Shown piece by piece: positions 48,245-61,483 of a stretch of 64,000 nucleotides of DNA. Each line of letters starts with the position of its first letter. Position 1 is the stretch's first letter. The notes under the pieces were generated by a model that searched no databases, was not told the DNA's origin, and saw nothing but the letters and a program-made list of their open reading frames with translations. Position numbers and translations under genes: made by a program. The DNA is from Rhizopus arrhizus (lineage: Eukaryota; Mucoromycota; Mucoromycetes; Mucorales; Rhizopodaceae), in NCBI GenBank assembly GCA_024220505.1, contig JAKZZE010000003.1:1798001-1862000 (forward strand), written 5' to 3'.

Positions 48245-50562
48245 TTAAGAGCGATAATCCCCTGCCAATTCCATTTCTACACCAAACTGTTCATATGAAA
48301 CCTTGTATCTCAAACGTAATTTTTCCTTGTTTGGATTGTTCAGCAAAATATTTTGAGTAACTAATCGGTTCGACTTGGGTTGAATCGTTTGAGAAGATTG
48401 TGGTTCCATTTTGATTTGCATGCTCTATTCATACTGTTATTATATACATTCTTTGTATTGGATATTCACATCGTATACCTTGGGCGCAGCCAATTTCAAC
48501 ATCAATTTCTCCATAGGAGCAGTGGACACATTAGAGAAATAAGCTTTAACATAATATTTTGTGTCTACTTGATTAATTTCTAATTCAATATGTAATCCAT
48601 TCTTGTTCACCAAAGTCACTGTGGTTGAATTCTGTTCAAGTGCATTTGAAGGTGTTGCCTGTGGTACATTGGCATGGTGAACAGAAGGGGAAGCAATCGC
48701 ACTGTTACTGTTTGTCTGACCCAAAAGATCAAAGAGGTCGCTACTGCTGTTACCACTTGTTATGGACTTAGTAGAAGCAGCAGCAGTGGTAGTAGGGGAA
48801 GTAATGGCACCTGAACCAAAGATATCATTTTGAACAGACTGTACTGCTGGAGAAGAGATAGCTGCACTTGAACCAAAGATATCAGAAAGCTCATCAAGTA
48901 CATTTGCATTATTATTACTTGCTGATGTTTGATTGCTGTTTGTATTGTCCTCTAAATCAATTAAACTAATAGCTTGTTTGGGCTCCTCAGTGGGATTGTT
49001 GCTCGTAGGGGGTTTACCACTGATCTCATAATGAGTGTCAAAGAGTCCCCTTTTGATATCAGCATATTTCGCTAACGCATTATTAATCATATCATTCAAT
49101 GTAAGCAGATTTTCTATTCACAATTTCTATTAAAATGACATATGGATACATGATGTATTCTTTTCTTTACCAATCTTGTCATTATCTTCTTCTTCAGTTA
49201 TCATTTTTTGCAATTTTGGTTGGGCACTTGCACAAGAATTTCTTAGATCCTAAACATACACACACAAAATGAATATGACCCCTTCACTTGCCATTTATAA
49301 GCGTTTACCATAATAGTCTCATTTCTTTCAATATTTTCTCCAGGTCGAACAGTTTCCAACATTTCATAAAGCAAAATAGTTTTGTCTTGAATTTTATGTA
49401 ATTCATCCTCGAATTTCTGACTATAATCAGGTGTTTGTCTTGTATCCTAATATGTATTTTGTATATAAGTTGATATGTAATCAGACAGTATCTTTTTACT
49501 TACATAACCAGACATAATTTTCATTAAACGATTTGCTTCTACTAAATCTTGAGGTCTACCGCGACGAATCAATTCTTGTAGTTTCTATTCATAACAGTTA
49601 AAAATCCAGTCATATTTTAGTGAGTAGGCACATTACAGCTGATTGAGCTAAACGATCTTCTTCTTCCAGTTCATGAGCTGACTTTAATGCCTAAATAGTA
49701 TAGTCAGATAATAATGCACTTTCTCCCCTATAATTATATCTTTTTTTACATCAGATGGAGCTAAAGCAGCTACAGAAGCATCCTTCAATTCTGGGAATCG
49801 ATAACCTGATATCCTTTCTTATTTAATCATTTCTATTTCTCTTTGTTCACGTTAAGCGTTATTACCTTTGAATCTTAAAAGTCGATACATATCTTTGATA
49901 TGAATAAGGTCGTCTTTATGCTTTGACATATCTGTTAATGCCACTTTCCATTCTTTAATCAAATAAAGAATACGCTGAATAACTGGACTAGGGAAAGGCT
50001 ATGTTTTTTTTTTAAAAAAAAAAATAAATAAATAACTCGAACACGATATATCTTTTCTACTTATTTACAGCAGGACGTTCAGGGAATTTTCGAACAAGCT
50101 CATTCAAGAATTCTTTGGTAGCAATTTGAAGATGAAAAGGATAGCCACAATTCTTTACACAATTATCCAACAACTAAGTACAAAAACAGGGTTATTCTAC
50201 TTCCAATGATTTTCTTGGCTCTTTTTTTTATATTACCGTTAAAGCCAACATGGCTTGGTTCATGTTTTTGCTGTTCACAATTTTCACAATAGTAGAGGCA
50301 GCTTCTCTTGGCCTATAAGAAGACGACTGTGAGTATATACGGTTTTCTCTTTTGGTGTCGAATTCTCTTTTTTATATTAAAAAGTATACAATACGCAGTG
50401 CCTTGTTTCTTATTAATCATTTCACAAATTTCCAAGTTAAGACTTAATTCGGGTTCAAAACGCGCAGGACTACATGCCCCTTCTACAAATGCAAAATGAG
50501 TATGATTTATGGACATGTATCATTTCATGCTTACCAATAAGTGTTATTAAAGTGCTAGGCAT
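48245..50562 (-). CDS. GGA-type clathrin adaptor (VHS-GAT-GAE)
   Basis: ARF-binding monomeric adaptor for trans-Golgi to endosome sorting. The VHS domain starts MPSTLITLIEGACSP and includes ASTIVKIVNSKNMNQAMLAL, TLLDNCVKNCGYPFHLQIAT and FPSPVIQRILYLIKEWK. The GAT part has LIRRGRPQDLVEANRLMKIM and a three-helix bundle with MLETVRPGENIERNETIMDL. A Ser/Asn-rich hinge carries acidic and LFDLLG-type clathrin-binding motifs (SDLFDLLGQTN). The C-terminal GAE ear reads VTLVNKNGLHIELEINQVDT, FSNVSTAPMEKLMLKLAAPK and PNKEKLRLRYKVSY. About nine introns. The order and content fit yeast Gga1/Gga2. Confidence 0.93.
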
Positions 50563-51291
50563 AATTATTGTTTAAAAAAGAAAAAGGAAAAAAGAAAGTC
50601 AATGTCGCGGAAAAGAAAAAAGAAAAATTAAATAAATTTGTGTACCTTTTTTGCTTTATGTGAAATTGAATAAATACAAAAACGTGGTGTATTTATATGA
50701 ACATGTTGCTTTTTTTTCTTATTCATTCTTGTGTGTTTTATTTCCACTTAATTTTTTTTTTTTTTTTTTTTTTTTGCTTATCAATTAAAGTGTACAAGGG
50801 AACTATAGACTGGATTTGAATGTATTTGAAACTGAGCATGACAGCATTGCACAATGGTCAATTCTCCTTTTATAGACAGCATGAATTTTATAAAAAGCAA
50901 TTAAACATAAAAAAGTGAGATGAGATTAAACTGTGTGTTTTGATTCATTAAATTGTTAGATTTATGAGCTCTGTTGTTTGTTATATGGATTATAGATGAA
51001 AATATGCACAGAACTCACAAAAACAGATGAAATCCAACACATCTTTATTGCTTTCTTCCTTCTCCCCCCCCTTTTTTTTTTTTCTTGTAACAATATGCAG
51101 GTGATTGTTTTTGGATGTTTCAAGCTTAAATTTAATGATACCCAAATGCACAATTGTGTATAACCTCAGTTATTATATGTTGTTGGTGTCTTCATTTATT
51201 GGTATTGTGCCACTATTTTTTTTTTATAAATAATCAAATAAAAACAACAGGGGCTATTGATTTCTCCTTTTCTTCTTTTCTCTTCAACATT
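50563..51291. promoter_or_regulatory. divergent promoter region between GGA and DUF2433 genes
   Basis: AT-rich with a T-run at about 50753-50774 and a CT-rich leader (51255-51287) immediately before the plus-strand start codon. No coding or RNA gene supported. Confidence 0.4.
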
Positions 51292-51351
51292 ATGAACACC
51301 AGTTTGCATTCGTTTAAAGACGAACGTATATTATGTGTTGCTGATATCCGA

Positions 51352-51385
<34 letters not shown>

Positions 51386-52666
51386 GATTTTCTATGATAG
51401 AAAGCATTTATTGGATTATTGTTGCTAGGCAATCTTTCACGGCTCAATCAACTTGCCGATAAACATAATGCTGATTATATTATTCATACAGGAGAGTTTG
51501 GTTTCTATGGTAACGAACTTTTTTTCCGTAGCATAAATTGACTGTTTATTTAAGAAACGATGTAGACTATTCCAGTTTAGATCGTATGACTGAGAGGTTT
51601 GTTAAAAAAAAGATTTTCCCCTTTTACAAAAAAAAAAAAAAAAAAATGCCTCTTCAGGAATTTTTTTATATAAACACTTTACATACACAGTACATTAAGA
51701 CAGTGGATACGGTCCAGTTCTTTATTTCCATCTCAAACACGTTCACGACTCTTGAACTATGCTTCAAATACCCTTTTTGACACCATGAAACATTCACCAC
51801 ATACCATCTTATCTGAACTCACAGACTTTTTATCTGGTGTCAAACGATTGAATGTACCGGTGTATACTGTTTGGGACTCAATGGAGGATGTTGAAATTAT
51901 AAAGAAGTTCAGTTCAAAGCAATACCACATCCCTAATTTGTTCTTGCTGGATGAAAATTCTAGTCATCTACTGGATATTGGAGGTGTTTACTTGCGTCTC
52001 TTTGGGTTAGGTGGCGCAGTAGATCCTTCGAAAGTGAGATCGCTGATCGAGTTGGCCAGAAGTGTCTGGGATCCTTCAGAGACGATTGTTTTGATAAGTT
52101 ATGCGAGTCCTAGAAAAGAACGAGCTTTGGGATATCTTGCGTCTGTGCTTTATGTAAAGCTTTACTGTAGAAGGGGAGTCATTACAGAGATACATAGAAC
52201 TCATTTTAGAAAGTGTATAGGCAGATTTCACTATTTCTGGATCATTTCATTCACATTATGTCGCTGCTTATAATCTCTATGCTCGTCAATCTGAAATCTA
52301 TTATAAGTTAATTCAATCACAGAATTCATTCATGCAACTGTGGGAATACATAAACCAAGTGTAAGCTTTTTTTTTAAAAAAAAAGAAAAAGGAAAAGGCA
52401 TAAAAGGAGTAACACTGCTTATGTTTACAGTGACTATGATGATGATAGTGGTATGGGCCTGCTAAATTATATTTCATTCAAAGATGAGAAAAGGGATAAA
52501 CTTGCGTACAAGAATACGTGGCATTTTAATCTATCTGATGCAACAGATGGTTCACTTGTATTCAGCATAAGTCAAGGTATCATTAGTACTCAAATAATAT
52601 CCAATGGTTTAAATTTCTCTCACAGAAATAATAAATAAAATTAGTCCAACTACACTGTTAATTTGA
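51292..52666 (+). CDS. DUF2433 metallophosphoesterase-fold protein
   Basis: A conserved fungal protein related to calcineurin-like phosphoesterases. The exon ending at about 51352 reads CVADIRG and joins, across an intron with a 25-nt A-run, to NLSRLNQLADKHNADYIIHT then GEFGFYD. A small exon, 51566-51596, adds YSSLDRMTER. The next exons give FLSGVKRLNVPVYTVWDSME, DIGGVYLRLFGLGGAVDPSK and VLISYASPRKERALGYLASV. ADFTISGSFHSHYVAAYNLY follows, and a last intron leads to QEIINKISP. The gene is split by at least six introns. The metal-binding motifs of active phosphoesterases (DxH, GDxxD, GNHD) read DIR, GEFGF and WDSMED here, so catalysis is doubtful. Confidence 0.82.
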
Positions 52667-52919
52667 TTTACTTTGGCTGTCAGATTGCTTTAAGCAGGGG
52701 CCTAAACTTGAATAAATAAAAAAGAATACAGGCACACAATTAAAAAAGGTCGATGTGATAAGGAACATGGAGTCATGGTGATGAAACAATAACAAAGGAG
52801 AATAGAGAAGGGGACTGACATCATTTGATCATCCGCTTCCATTTAAATTTCATTTTTCCTTTTTTTTCATTTTTTTCTTTTTTTCGTTGGTAATTTTTTT
52901 TCTTTTTGCGCGCCAAGAA

Positions 52920-54295
<1,376 letters not shown>

Positions 54296-54463
54296 ATGCG
54301 TGTATAAAAGAAAAAACAAATAATAAAATAAACATATACTTTTAAACACCTTACGTTCTCTTTATTTAAAAGTGAGAAATATAAAAAGGAGAGTACGTTT
54401 AGTATGGGAAGATCAAAGGTTGAGTACTACGTCAACAAGTTATGTACAATCTGGTCTTTATTA

Positions 54464-54742
54464 TTAACAAATAGCATCCAAAGCACAACAGAAACACATA
54501 GCAGCCAAACTATACAAACAGAAATGAGTTTTTTTTTATTTCAAATTACAAAAAGGTATTTACCATCCCAAACACATTGAGTTATCATCTTTCTGTGGCT
54601 GTTGTTGAACATAAACCGTCTGAGGCTGAGGTTGTGGTTGATAATAAGGTTGTTGATAATATTGACCACTTTGATTAGGTGGAGGAGCATAATATTGCTG
54701 CTGTTGAGGAGGAGGAGGGTAATAACCTTTTTGTTGGTCCAT
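54464..54742 (-). CDS. CYSTM-domain protein (Gln/Pro/Tyr-rich N-terminus)
   Basis: Small tail-anchored-like protein with a cysteine-rich transmembrane module, linked in eukaryotes to stress responses. MDQQKGYYPPPPQQQQYY opens a Pro/Gln/Tyr-rich region with VYVQQQPQ repeats. After an intron (about 54517-54565) the product ends MCLGWCLAAMCFCCALDAIC, the CYSTM signature with five cysteines in a short hydrophobic helix. Total length about 75 residues. It is divergent from the LST2-like gene. The family name is well known; the biological role here is not. Confidence 0.85.
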
Positions 54743-55018
54743 TGTTTGAAAAAGAAAGATGAGAAGAAAAGAAAAGAGGGACACAGGATGATTTATAAAT
54801 AGAATGGTTTATTGGCTGAGATTGATTCTTGGCAAAACGGTGAATTGAAAAATAGTGGCGTTTTGCTGTGGCTATCCTCACTCTTTTGTTCCTGCAGTCG
54901 GACATGAAATGCAGGTAATAAAGCAATACAAAAAATAAGGAAAGGAAAAAAAGGGGGAAAGAAAAAGATAAAGGGGAAAGCACTAGTTTTTGTTTTCTTT
55001 TTTTTTTTAATACAGAAG

Positions 55019-56300
55019 ATGACTTGCTTAGATCCTTTTCTTATTTATACAATTCGGTTAGTGATCCAAAATAAACCAAATAAGACGGTAGCCAAGCATA
55101 GCTTTCCTATTGCAAACATCTTGACCATAAAATCATGGCCAACGATTCAATTTGATAAACCCAAACTTAGCAAAGGCAACTTATTATCTTTACTTTATCA
55201 CGCAGGTAAAAATAAAATAAATAAACCAGTATTTGCTTATATGCATCATAGATGAGCAATGGTTAAGAAGCACGCAAGAACTTTATCAATCGAGTACAAA
55301 AAGCAAAGTAGACCAGGTCCATAGACAGCAACGCATCTATTTAGACATGTTACACTTAATACAAGCATCCTTCTACCCTCATCAACAGCATCAAAAACGA
55401 TATCATGAACCTATCCTGTTTGCTGCTCAAGTATTATATCACCAATGTCAACTTCGAAACCTAGAAGCGTTTTCGGACACTTTGCGACCCTTGGCAATCC
55501 AACTGTATGATGCGCTTGAATCTGTTCGATACAAGATGTACAAGATACTTCAAGATCAACAGCAGCCACCCTTTTTATTTTTCTTTTTGAATCCTTCTTC
55601 AAACACAGCAGAGAATCTGGATGAGTTAAGGATACCATTGCGTCTCTTTCAATCTTCTTGGTGTCAATTTGAAGAGATGCTTTATCACAGTTATGTGCAC
55701 ACTGTCTTTGGTAAACACAGTACGCTTGTCTTGACCCATCCCAACTCAAGCCATTTGCCAACATGGCTGGATGCTGCTTGTCTTCAGGATTCATTTACTC
55801 AACTCATGCCTCTGACTTTAGAAAGAGCAGTCGAGCAGGGACTGATAGATGATGGCTCCATCGGGTCCTTCGAACCCTTGGCATTTATTGCCTTGCCTCG
55901 CTTAACTCTCTTGGCAGGTGTGACATGGCTAAGTCACCTTTGCGACTGGAAAAACAAAGCTTGTCTGCCTATCTGGATTAAATCGCATGCAACCACTGTA
56001 CAACGCGTGATGGATACAATCGATCAGCTGACTCGGAACCTAACAGCACGATCATCAGAAGAAGCACATCTTGCCTTTGTGGAAAATTACCGGTCACTAG
56101 AGCATGCTCTCGTGTCAGGTCATAATGGCACACTCCAAAAGATTGAAAAAAGGCTCTATTTGGACATTTGTACTGTGGCTGATTCCATCTTGGCAAGTTC
56201 ACACGCACAAGCCTTTTCAAATGTATTGAGTCAATTATTTAAAAGTGAGCAAGATGCTGTGCCCATCATTGAACAAACCATTCTTGATTTATCGATTTAA
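55019..56300 (+). CDS. LST2-like protein (lateral signaling target 2 N-terminal domain, no FYVE)
   Basis: Exons 55019-55205 and 55252-56300 give 411 residues. The sequence aligns by eye with the N-terminal helical region of animal LST2 (ZFYVE28): LLSLLYHADEQWLRSTQELY resembles its LL-FYYADEEL opening. EPILFAAQVLYHQCQLRNLE followed by LRPLAIQLYDALESVR resembles the GAECLAAGS...MRPLAKELTRSLEDVR region. LTLERAVEQGLIDDGSIGSF, EPLAFIALPRLTLLAG resembles [29 protein letters not shown]. No C-terminal FYVE zinc finger is present, as the protein ends at LDLSI. In animals LST2 negatively regulates receptor signalling at endosomes. Whether the fungal protein does so is unknown. Confidence 0.72.
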
Positions 56301-56309
56301 ATAAACACT

Positions 56310-57646
56310 TTATTGCCCAAAAGGTTTTATGTTTTCAATCAACTTCAACTTTTCTTTTCTTTTTCCTTCATCAAACATTGGCTCTAATCCAAACATACCC
56401 TCATGTTCAAATCCATTTACAAAATCTCTTGCAAGCATAGCTGCTCTTCCTTCCAGCTTGATCGTCGGACAAGCTATCACTGTATTGTCCTTGAATAAGA
56501 TGTGGATCGATTCAGAGGGGGCATGCCATACCCAACTTCCTGGCTTCATCGTCTTCAAAAGCGAACAAGGTTGGAGGGGTACAAAGAGATGCATCAATTG
56601 AACTGTGTAAGTTCTCATCTTCTTCTTCTTTTGCTTAGTGTAAGTGGTACGTAAAGGATACTGTTCACCGATGGCTCGAGACAGCTGTTCTACTTTCCAG
56701 GCCGACATCTCCTTGAAATCTAATTCAGACCATTCCTTTTTTATCTTGGGTGCCTTGGTCGCTTTGGAGACATCTTGAGTCTTTGCAGAAGCCTTCTTTA
56801 GGTCTAATTGAATGATAGTATCTAAAAGTAGCTCAGTCCCCACTTGGCTTAGTTGCTTTTTTAAACTGGAATACAGTGGAGACTTATCCAGGTTCTATCC
56901 AAGTACATTAGCTAAAGCGGTCTGTAGATTATGTCCATTACCACTTCTTTCTGATTCAATATCCTTCCCGCATCAAACTCTCTCTCATCCAATTCTTGAA
57001 CTGTCACTCCCGTCTTTCGATCTCCATTCAGGATGGCATGCTGAATAGGAGCCGCACCTCGATATTTCGGTAATAGAGAAGGGTGAACGTTGATGGCACC
57101 TAGCCGAAAGCGAGAAATGATGTGAGGTGGAATAAAATATCCGAAAGAGACAACGACAGCCAGGTCATATTGTTTGTCGGTTGGAAGTTGCCACTGTTTT
57201 AATGTTTTGGCCTTGCTGGGCGTATGGTGTACAGGTACATTAAATAATTCGGCTACACCTTTTGTTTCGCCTAAAAGAAATTTAAGAATGAAGGGCAAGG
57301 GGCTGAATCAGTATTTTACTTGGAGTCAACATCTCGAGCTTTCTTCCTGTTAATCGATCAGGCGGACAAACAAGATCAAGCGATTCAATGCACGAATTAT
57401 CTTTTTCTGCTTATTGTGTCATTAAACTGTATGTGCGTGTGTCTATGATTCTTACTTTTTTCATCAATCAGGGCCTTCAAGTGAGTAGAAGCAAAGTCAT
57501 CAGTGCCAAAGAACAAGATTTTTAACTTGTTTGTAGTAGAGTAAGACCGAGAAAATAAAAAAGGTCGAGCAAGTTTCTACATGGAGATTGATAAGTAGTC
57601 TTTATAAATGGTATTGAACAAGGTCTACATTGGTTGAAAATAACAT
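56310..57646 (-). CDS. FMT1: methionyl-tRNA formyltransferase, mitochondrial
   Basis: Formylates initiator Met-tRNA for mitochondrial translation, using 10-formyltetrahydrofolate. Exon one (57646-57629) encodes MLFSTN and joins, across an intron 57577-57628, to KLARPFLFSRSYSTTNKL, a mitochondrial presequence, then KILFFGTDDFASTHLKALID. The formyltransferase core is VVVSFGYFIPPHIISRFRLG, AINVHPSLLPKYRGAAPIQH (catalytic motif) and GVTVQELDEREFDAGRILNQ. The C-terminal tRNA-binding part contains SWVWHAPSESIHI and IKLEGRAAMLARDFVNG. At least three introns. The convergent LST2-like stop lies only 9 bp away, so their 3' UTRs overlap. Length is similar to yeast Fmt1. Confidence 0.92.
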
Positions 57647-57728
57647 GAGAAGCAAAACAAAAAAAAGCTTCCTCTCCCTTCAATTCACTTTACGTGACTT
57701 TCTTCCATCACCAACAATAAATTATGCA

Positions 57729-57734
<6 letters not shown>

Positions 57735-57766
<32 letters not shown>
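57735..57766 (+). repeat. A-run of about 32 nt
   Basis: Uninterrupted A-tract between the FMT1 start and the RPL37 stop (a T-run on the sense strand of both genes). Possibly a promoter T-tract of FMT1. Confidence 0.9.
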
Positions 57767-57795
57767 CAATAATAAACGCTTTATTATTTGAAAAC

Positions 57796-58367
57796 TTAAG
57801 CAGAGGCAGCAACTTGCTTCTTGGCTTGAGAGCCTATTATTTCATTATTAACTAATTTGGTGGAGATTTTTTTTTATTTTAACATACCTTCACGGAAACC
57901 GTTCTTGAAACGACGGTGGACTTCCTTCAAGTGAGCCATGCGACCGGTACCAGTGGTCTTTCTTCTCTTACCCTTTTCGGACCAGTTGACTATACAGAAG
58001 ATGATAAGCGCACTATTTCATGTGTTGGTTTCTAATGCTTACAAGATCTGATCTTGGCGGCAGGGTATCCACATTGAGCACAGGTCTTCTTTTGTTTGTG
58101 GAAAGCACGGTTACCGCAACGACGGCACAAAGTGTGAGACTTGGTGTGGCGTTTACCAAATGAACTAGTACCCTTGGTCTACAATAATTATGTCAATGTT
58201 TTGCTCGAATGAGTTATAAAACATGTCATCCCACACATCATTCAACCATCAAAGTTCAACACTAAAAGAAAATTCGTCTGTTTCAAATTGTATTTCTCTT
58301 GATGTTGGATTACTGATAAATGGATGGATGGATGGGATGAGATGGTTTTAGTGTAATAGATTACCAT
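57796..58367 (-). CDS. RPL37: 60S ribosomal protein L37
   Basis: Zinc-binding large-subunit protein. The exon after the first intron begins [20 protein letters not shown], then [20 protein letters not shown], the C4 zinc motif, and AKIRS. The next exon reads [35 protein letters not shown], and a last short exon ends [11 protein letters not shown]. The start codon stands alone as the first exon (58365-58367), followed by an intron of about 185 bp (58180-58364), the typical architecture of fungal ribosomal protein genes. A 104-bp transposon-like element lies about 180 bp upstream. Confidence 0.96.
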
Positions 58368-58876
58368 ATTGATCGACTAGAATTAAGGAAAAAGGAAGGT
58401 TTCTTGTTTTGCGAGCCCTTTCCCTCACTCTATTCTTGCTCTCCTCCATGTCCTTTCCTTCTCTCTTTCTAGCCGCTTGCATTTTTTTACTTGAACATAC
58501 TCCGCCCGGAATAACTCGGTCCGGACGTTTCGTACAGTCTCATTGTACACTATTTCCAGAAATTGAAGTCGCATTTTGTGAAGTTTTATAATACAATTTA
58601 TATGTAATTGCGACAAGTCACGGCGACTTTAATTTCTGGAAATAGTGTAAATAACCTTTTAAAATAGTGTGCAAGCTCCTTATTTTCTAAATGGAATCAG
58701 ATGTTGTCTGTCTTGAGAAAAGCCTTAAAGAAAGTTCTAGAATACTCTTTTTTTTTTTAATTCATTCTAGTAAAAATCAATTGTTTGAAACTTCTTTAAA
58801 TAGCCTACTATATATAGAAACACAAGTACAATTAAGATAATAAAAGGAGAGAGAGAGAGAAAGAAAAAACCTTTGT
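58368..58876. other. RPL37 upstream region carrying a MITE-like insertion
   Basis: Non-coding stretch between the RPL37 start and the HSF-type gene stop. Pyrimidine-rich DNA (plus strand) follows 58400, and the inverted-repeat element occupies 58546-58649. A further partial copy of the element's end word, AATAGTGT, occurs at 58663-58670. Confidence 0.6.
58546..58649. mobile_element. 104-bp Tc1/mariner-like MITE
   Basis: Terminal inverted repeats of 27 bp: left TACACTATTTCCAGAAATTG followed by AAGTCGC (58546-58572), right GCGACTTTAATTTCTGGAAA followed by TAGTGTA (58623-58649). They match at 26 of 27 positions. The outermost TA on both sides fits a TA target duplication, leaving CACTATTTCC ends as in Tc1/mariner elements. 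The 50-bp interior has no coding capacity, so it must be mobilised in trans. No transposase is present in the window. Confidence 0.75.
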
Positions 58877-59110
58877 TTATTCTTCTGGATTTAATAAATG
58901 TGATTCTTTACCAAATCCCATTTTTTGGATAATTGATCTATTGTCACTACTACTGCTATTATTATTACTGCTACTATGACTACTATTACTCATGTTGCTG
59001 TTATGATTATAATTAGTTTCTATTATAAGAATAAGTTAAAATAATACAAGATAATAAATGAATATTACCACTAATAATACTATTATGACTACTGTTACTA
59101 TAGCAACTAT

Positions 59111-59142
<32 letters not shown>

Positions 59143-60046
59143 CTACTACTCCTGCTATTATTATTACTATTACTTGTATTGTTATAATCAACAATCATCA
59201 CGGGTGATATATTATTGGTAAATAAGGATTGTAATTGTTGTAATCTGTTTAAAATAGAATCTCTTTTTAAGTCGTTTAAATCTAATTTGATGATTAGAAT
59301 ACATACTTTTAAATAAATTTCATATTTACTTTTATCTTGAAGTACGTTAGTAAACAATTGAGTGAATTCAAACATGACTTCTTGTTGTTTTGATAAAATT
59401 GATTTGAATGTGTCCATTTCAGTTTTTAATATTTCATAAGATTGGGATACTTGAGTTAATTTATCTTCTACATGTAACACATGTTTATAAAGTGGACCAT
59501 AAATATCTTCATCTGAAGCGGGTATCGTATTGATCGATTTGCTTGTTTTTGAATTAATCTTTCTTCTAATAAATTGCAAGTCATCGATAGCTCCTTTTTT
59601 AAAATTTGGGTGCTTAAATTCCCAAGTTTGATTATCTGGATTTGTATGAATCATGTCATTCACTTTATGAAATCCATACACTATTTAGAGTTAGTTTATT
59701 GTCATCTTGATACTTATTCTTATTTTACTATTCAACTGTCTAACAAAACTTTGCCAATTATTATGTTTAAAATATTGAGGTAAAACTGTTTTAGAAAATA
59801 TAGTTGGATTGGAAACACTAAAGGTATCTCCTCTTTCAGACCATGAAATAAGATTTTGAATATGTATATCTTCTAGCATTCTAAAATAAATTATAAATAA
59901 CATATAAATAAACATATTATTTTACTTGTATAATTTATTCACAAAAGCTGATTGTGTTCTTACGGTTGTTATCGAAATTTGCTCTACATTTAATTTAATA
60001 TAAAATCATTTTCAATTTTATTTTATTTATTACTTTGTTCTTCCAT
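58877..60046 (-). CDS. HSF-type (heat-shock-factor DNA-binding domain) transcription factor
   Basis: The short first exon MEEQ (start 60046) joins, across an intron of about 46 bp, to KQISITTVRTQSAFVNKLYK. After another intron this continues MLEDIHIQNLISWSERGDTF, SVSNPTIFSKTVLPQYFKHN and NWQSFVRQLN, then VYGFHKVNDM and WEFKHPNFKKG. This is the winged helix-turn-helix of HSF/Sfl1/Skn7 proteins, including the recognition-helix NWQSFVRQLN. A coiled-coil region follows (about LYKHVLHVEDKLTQVSQSYE), then Asn/Ser-rich low complexity encoded by an ACT-repeat at about 59113-59150, and a last exon ending KESHLLNPEE. It probably regulates stress or developmental genes; the target is unknown. Confidence 0.9.
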
Positions 60047-61483
60047 TTTTTTTCAATATTAATTCATTTTTTTTTATTTTATTTAAAAAAAGAAAAAGAA
60101 AATAGAAAAAGAAAAAGAAAAAAAAAGAATTTTTTTATTTTATTTTAAGCAATCCTACGTAATAATTCATTTTTTCCGATCTTCATTTTAAGGTTCATAT
60201 CGAGATTTCTTTTTTTTGTGTAATACAAACTTATTTTTTATTTTTATTTCAAAAAGTTTTCATTGAATAAATATCAATGAAAAGAATCAAGTTTTATTCA
60301 TCTACTCTTTTTTATAAAAGATCAGTTCAAACAACTATATTTTCTTAATTAACGTTAAATAAATATATTTCCTTTTTTTTCTCTAATACTTCCTGACTTC
60401 CCCCAAAATATACAAATATAGTAAAAGACTAGAATATAAAAAAGTTCTTTGTTACAGTAATTTCACATACACGTTTAATTGACAGATAAAGTTATTGAAA
60501 GTGTAAGTAAATGATATTAAACTATTTATAATAAATATATTCTTGTATTTAAAATAAAATCAAGACACAATGGCAGGTCAAGTAATTTACCTGACAAAAA
60601 AGAAGGAAAAAAAGGGAGAAAGGAAAGCTGACTTTGAATTGGTTCACGTAACACAAACAAAAAGGTACCACGTTTCATGATTGGATAATTACCATCTTAG
60701 GTTAGACTGTATGATTCAAGCGATTGGTATCTTTTGCATTCAATCAATAGTATTCAACCTATTCCATTTCAATTTCTCACCTTCTAAAGCATATGTGTGT
60801 CTTATATCTTCAGAGTGACGTGAAGACATCGAACTATATCCACTTTTATTATTCATCAAATCCTTTTTATATGCAACTGTGCAGTAAGTTTACATAAAAA
60901 CATGACAACAAAAAGAGCAACTGGTCTGATTGTATATGAACATGTACACGTCTTTTGGAAAATAGTTAAAGATAAGTTTAGCTTGTTGTACTGAATCATG
61001 ACCGCAAATAGAAAAATGGCCCCTCCATTCCCTTATCAATCACTTGCTCTCAAAATGGATAGCCGATCTTGATAAATCTGACTTATCACCCTGCATTTAC
61101 TATTTAAATGTTTCTAGCTAAATGATATCATTCATCTCAGTTGCAAATTTATATAGCAGTACTGAATTGCTCAACTCATCATTCTTTGTGGGATTGGTTA
61201 GAGATCACTTTATATCTTGACACATTCATTCCTTGTTAATTCAGTTATAGTAATAATTTATAAATAGATCAAATTATTCATGGCTTATAAGATGATGTAC
61301 AGTTAAATAAAAAGATTTTCTTTTCCTTTTTTTTACACTGACTTTCTCGTTGCACATGTAGAGTGAAAATAAGGTAATAAAGAATCGAGGATACCATTTT
61401 CTTTTCCTTCCTACCATTCAATAGATCATTTATATACTTATCTACCTAACAATCCAAATAGAGTGAATAATAATAAAAAAGAA
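60047..61483. other. intergenic region
   Basis: Promoter side of the HSF-type gene, extremely AT-rich with A-runs and AAAAG repeats at about 60085-60130. A 36-codon Lys-rich frame starting at 60570 is the only ORF-like sequence and has no support. No RNA gene recognised. Confidence 0.4.
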
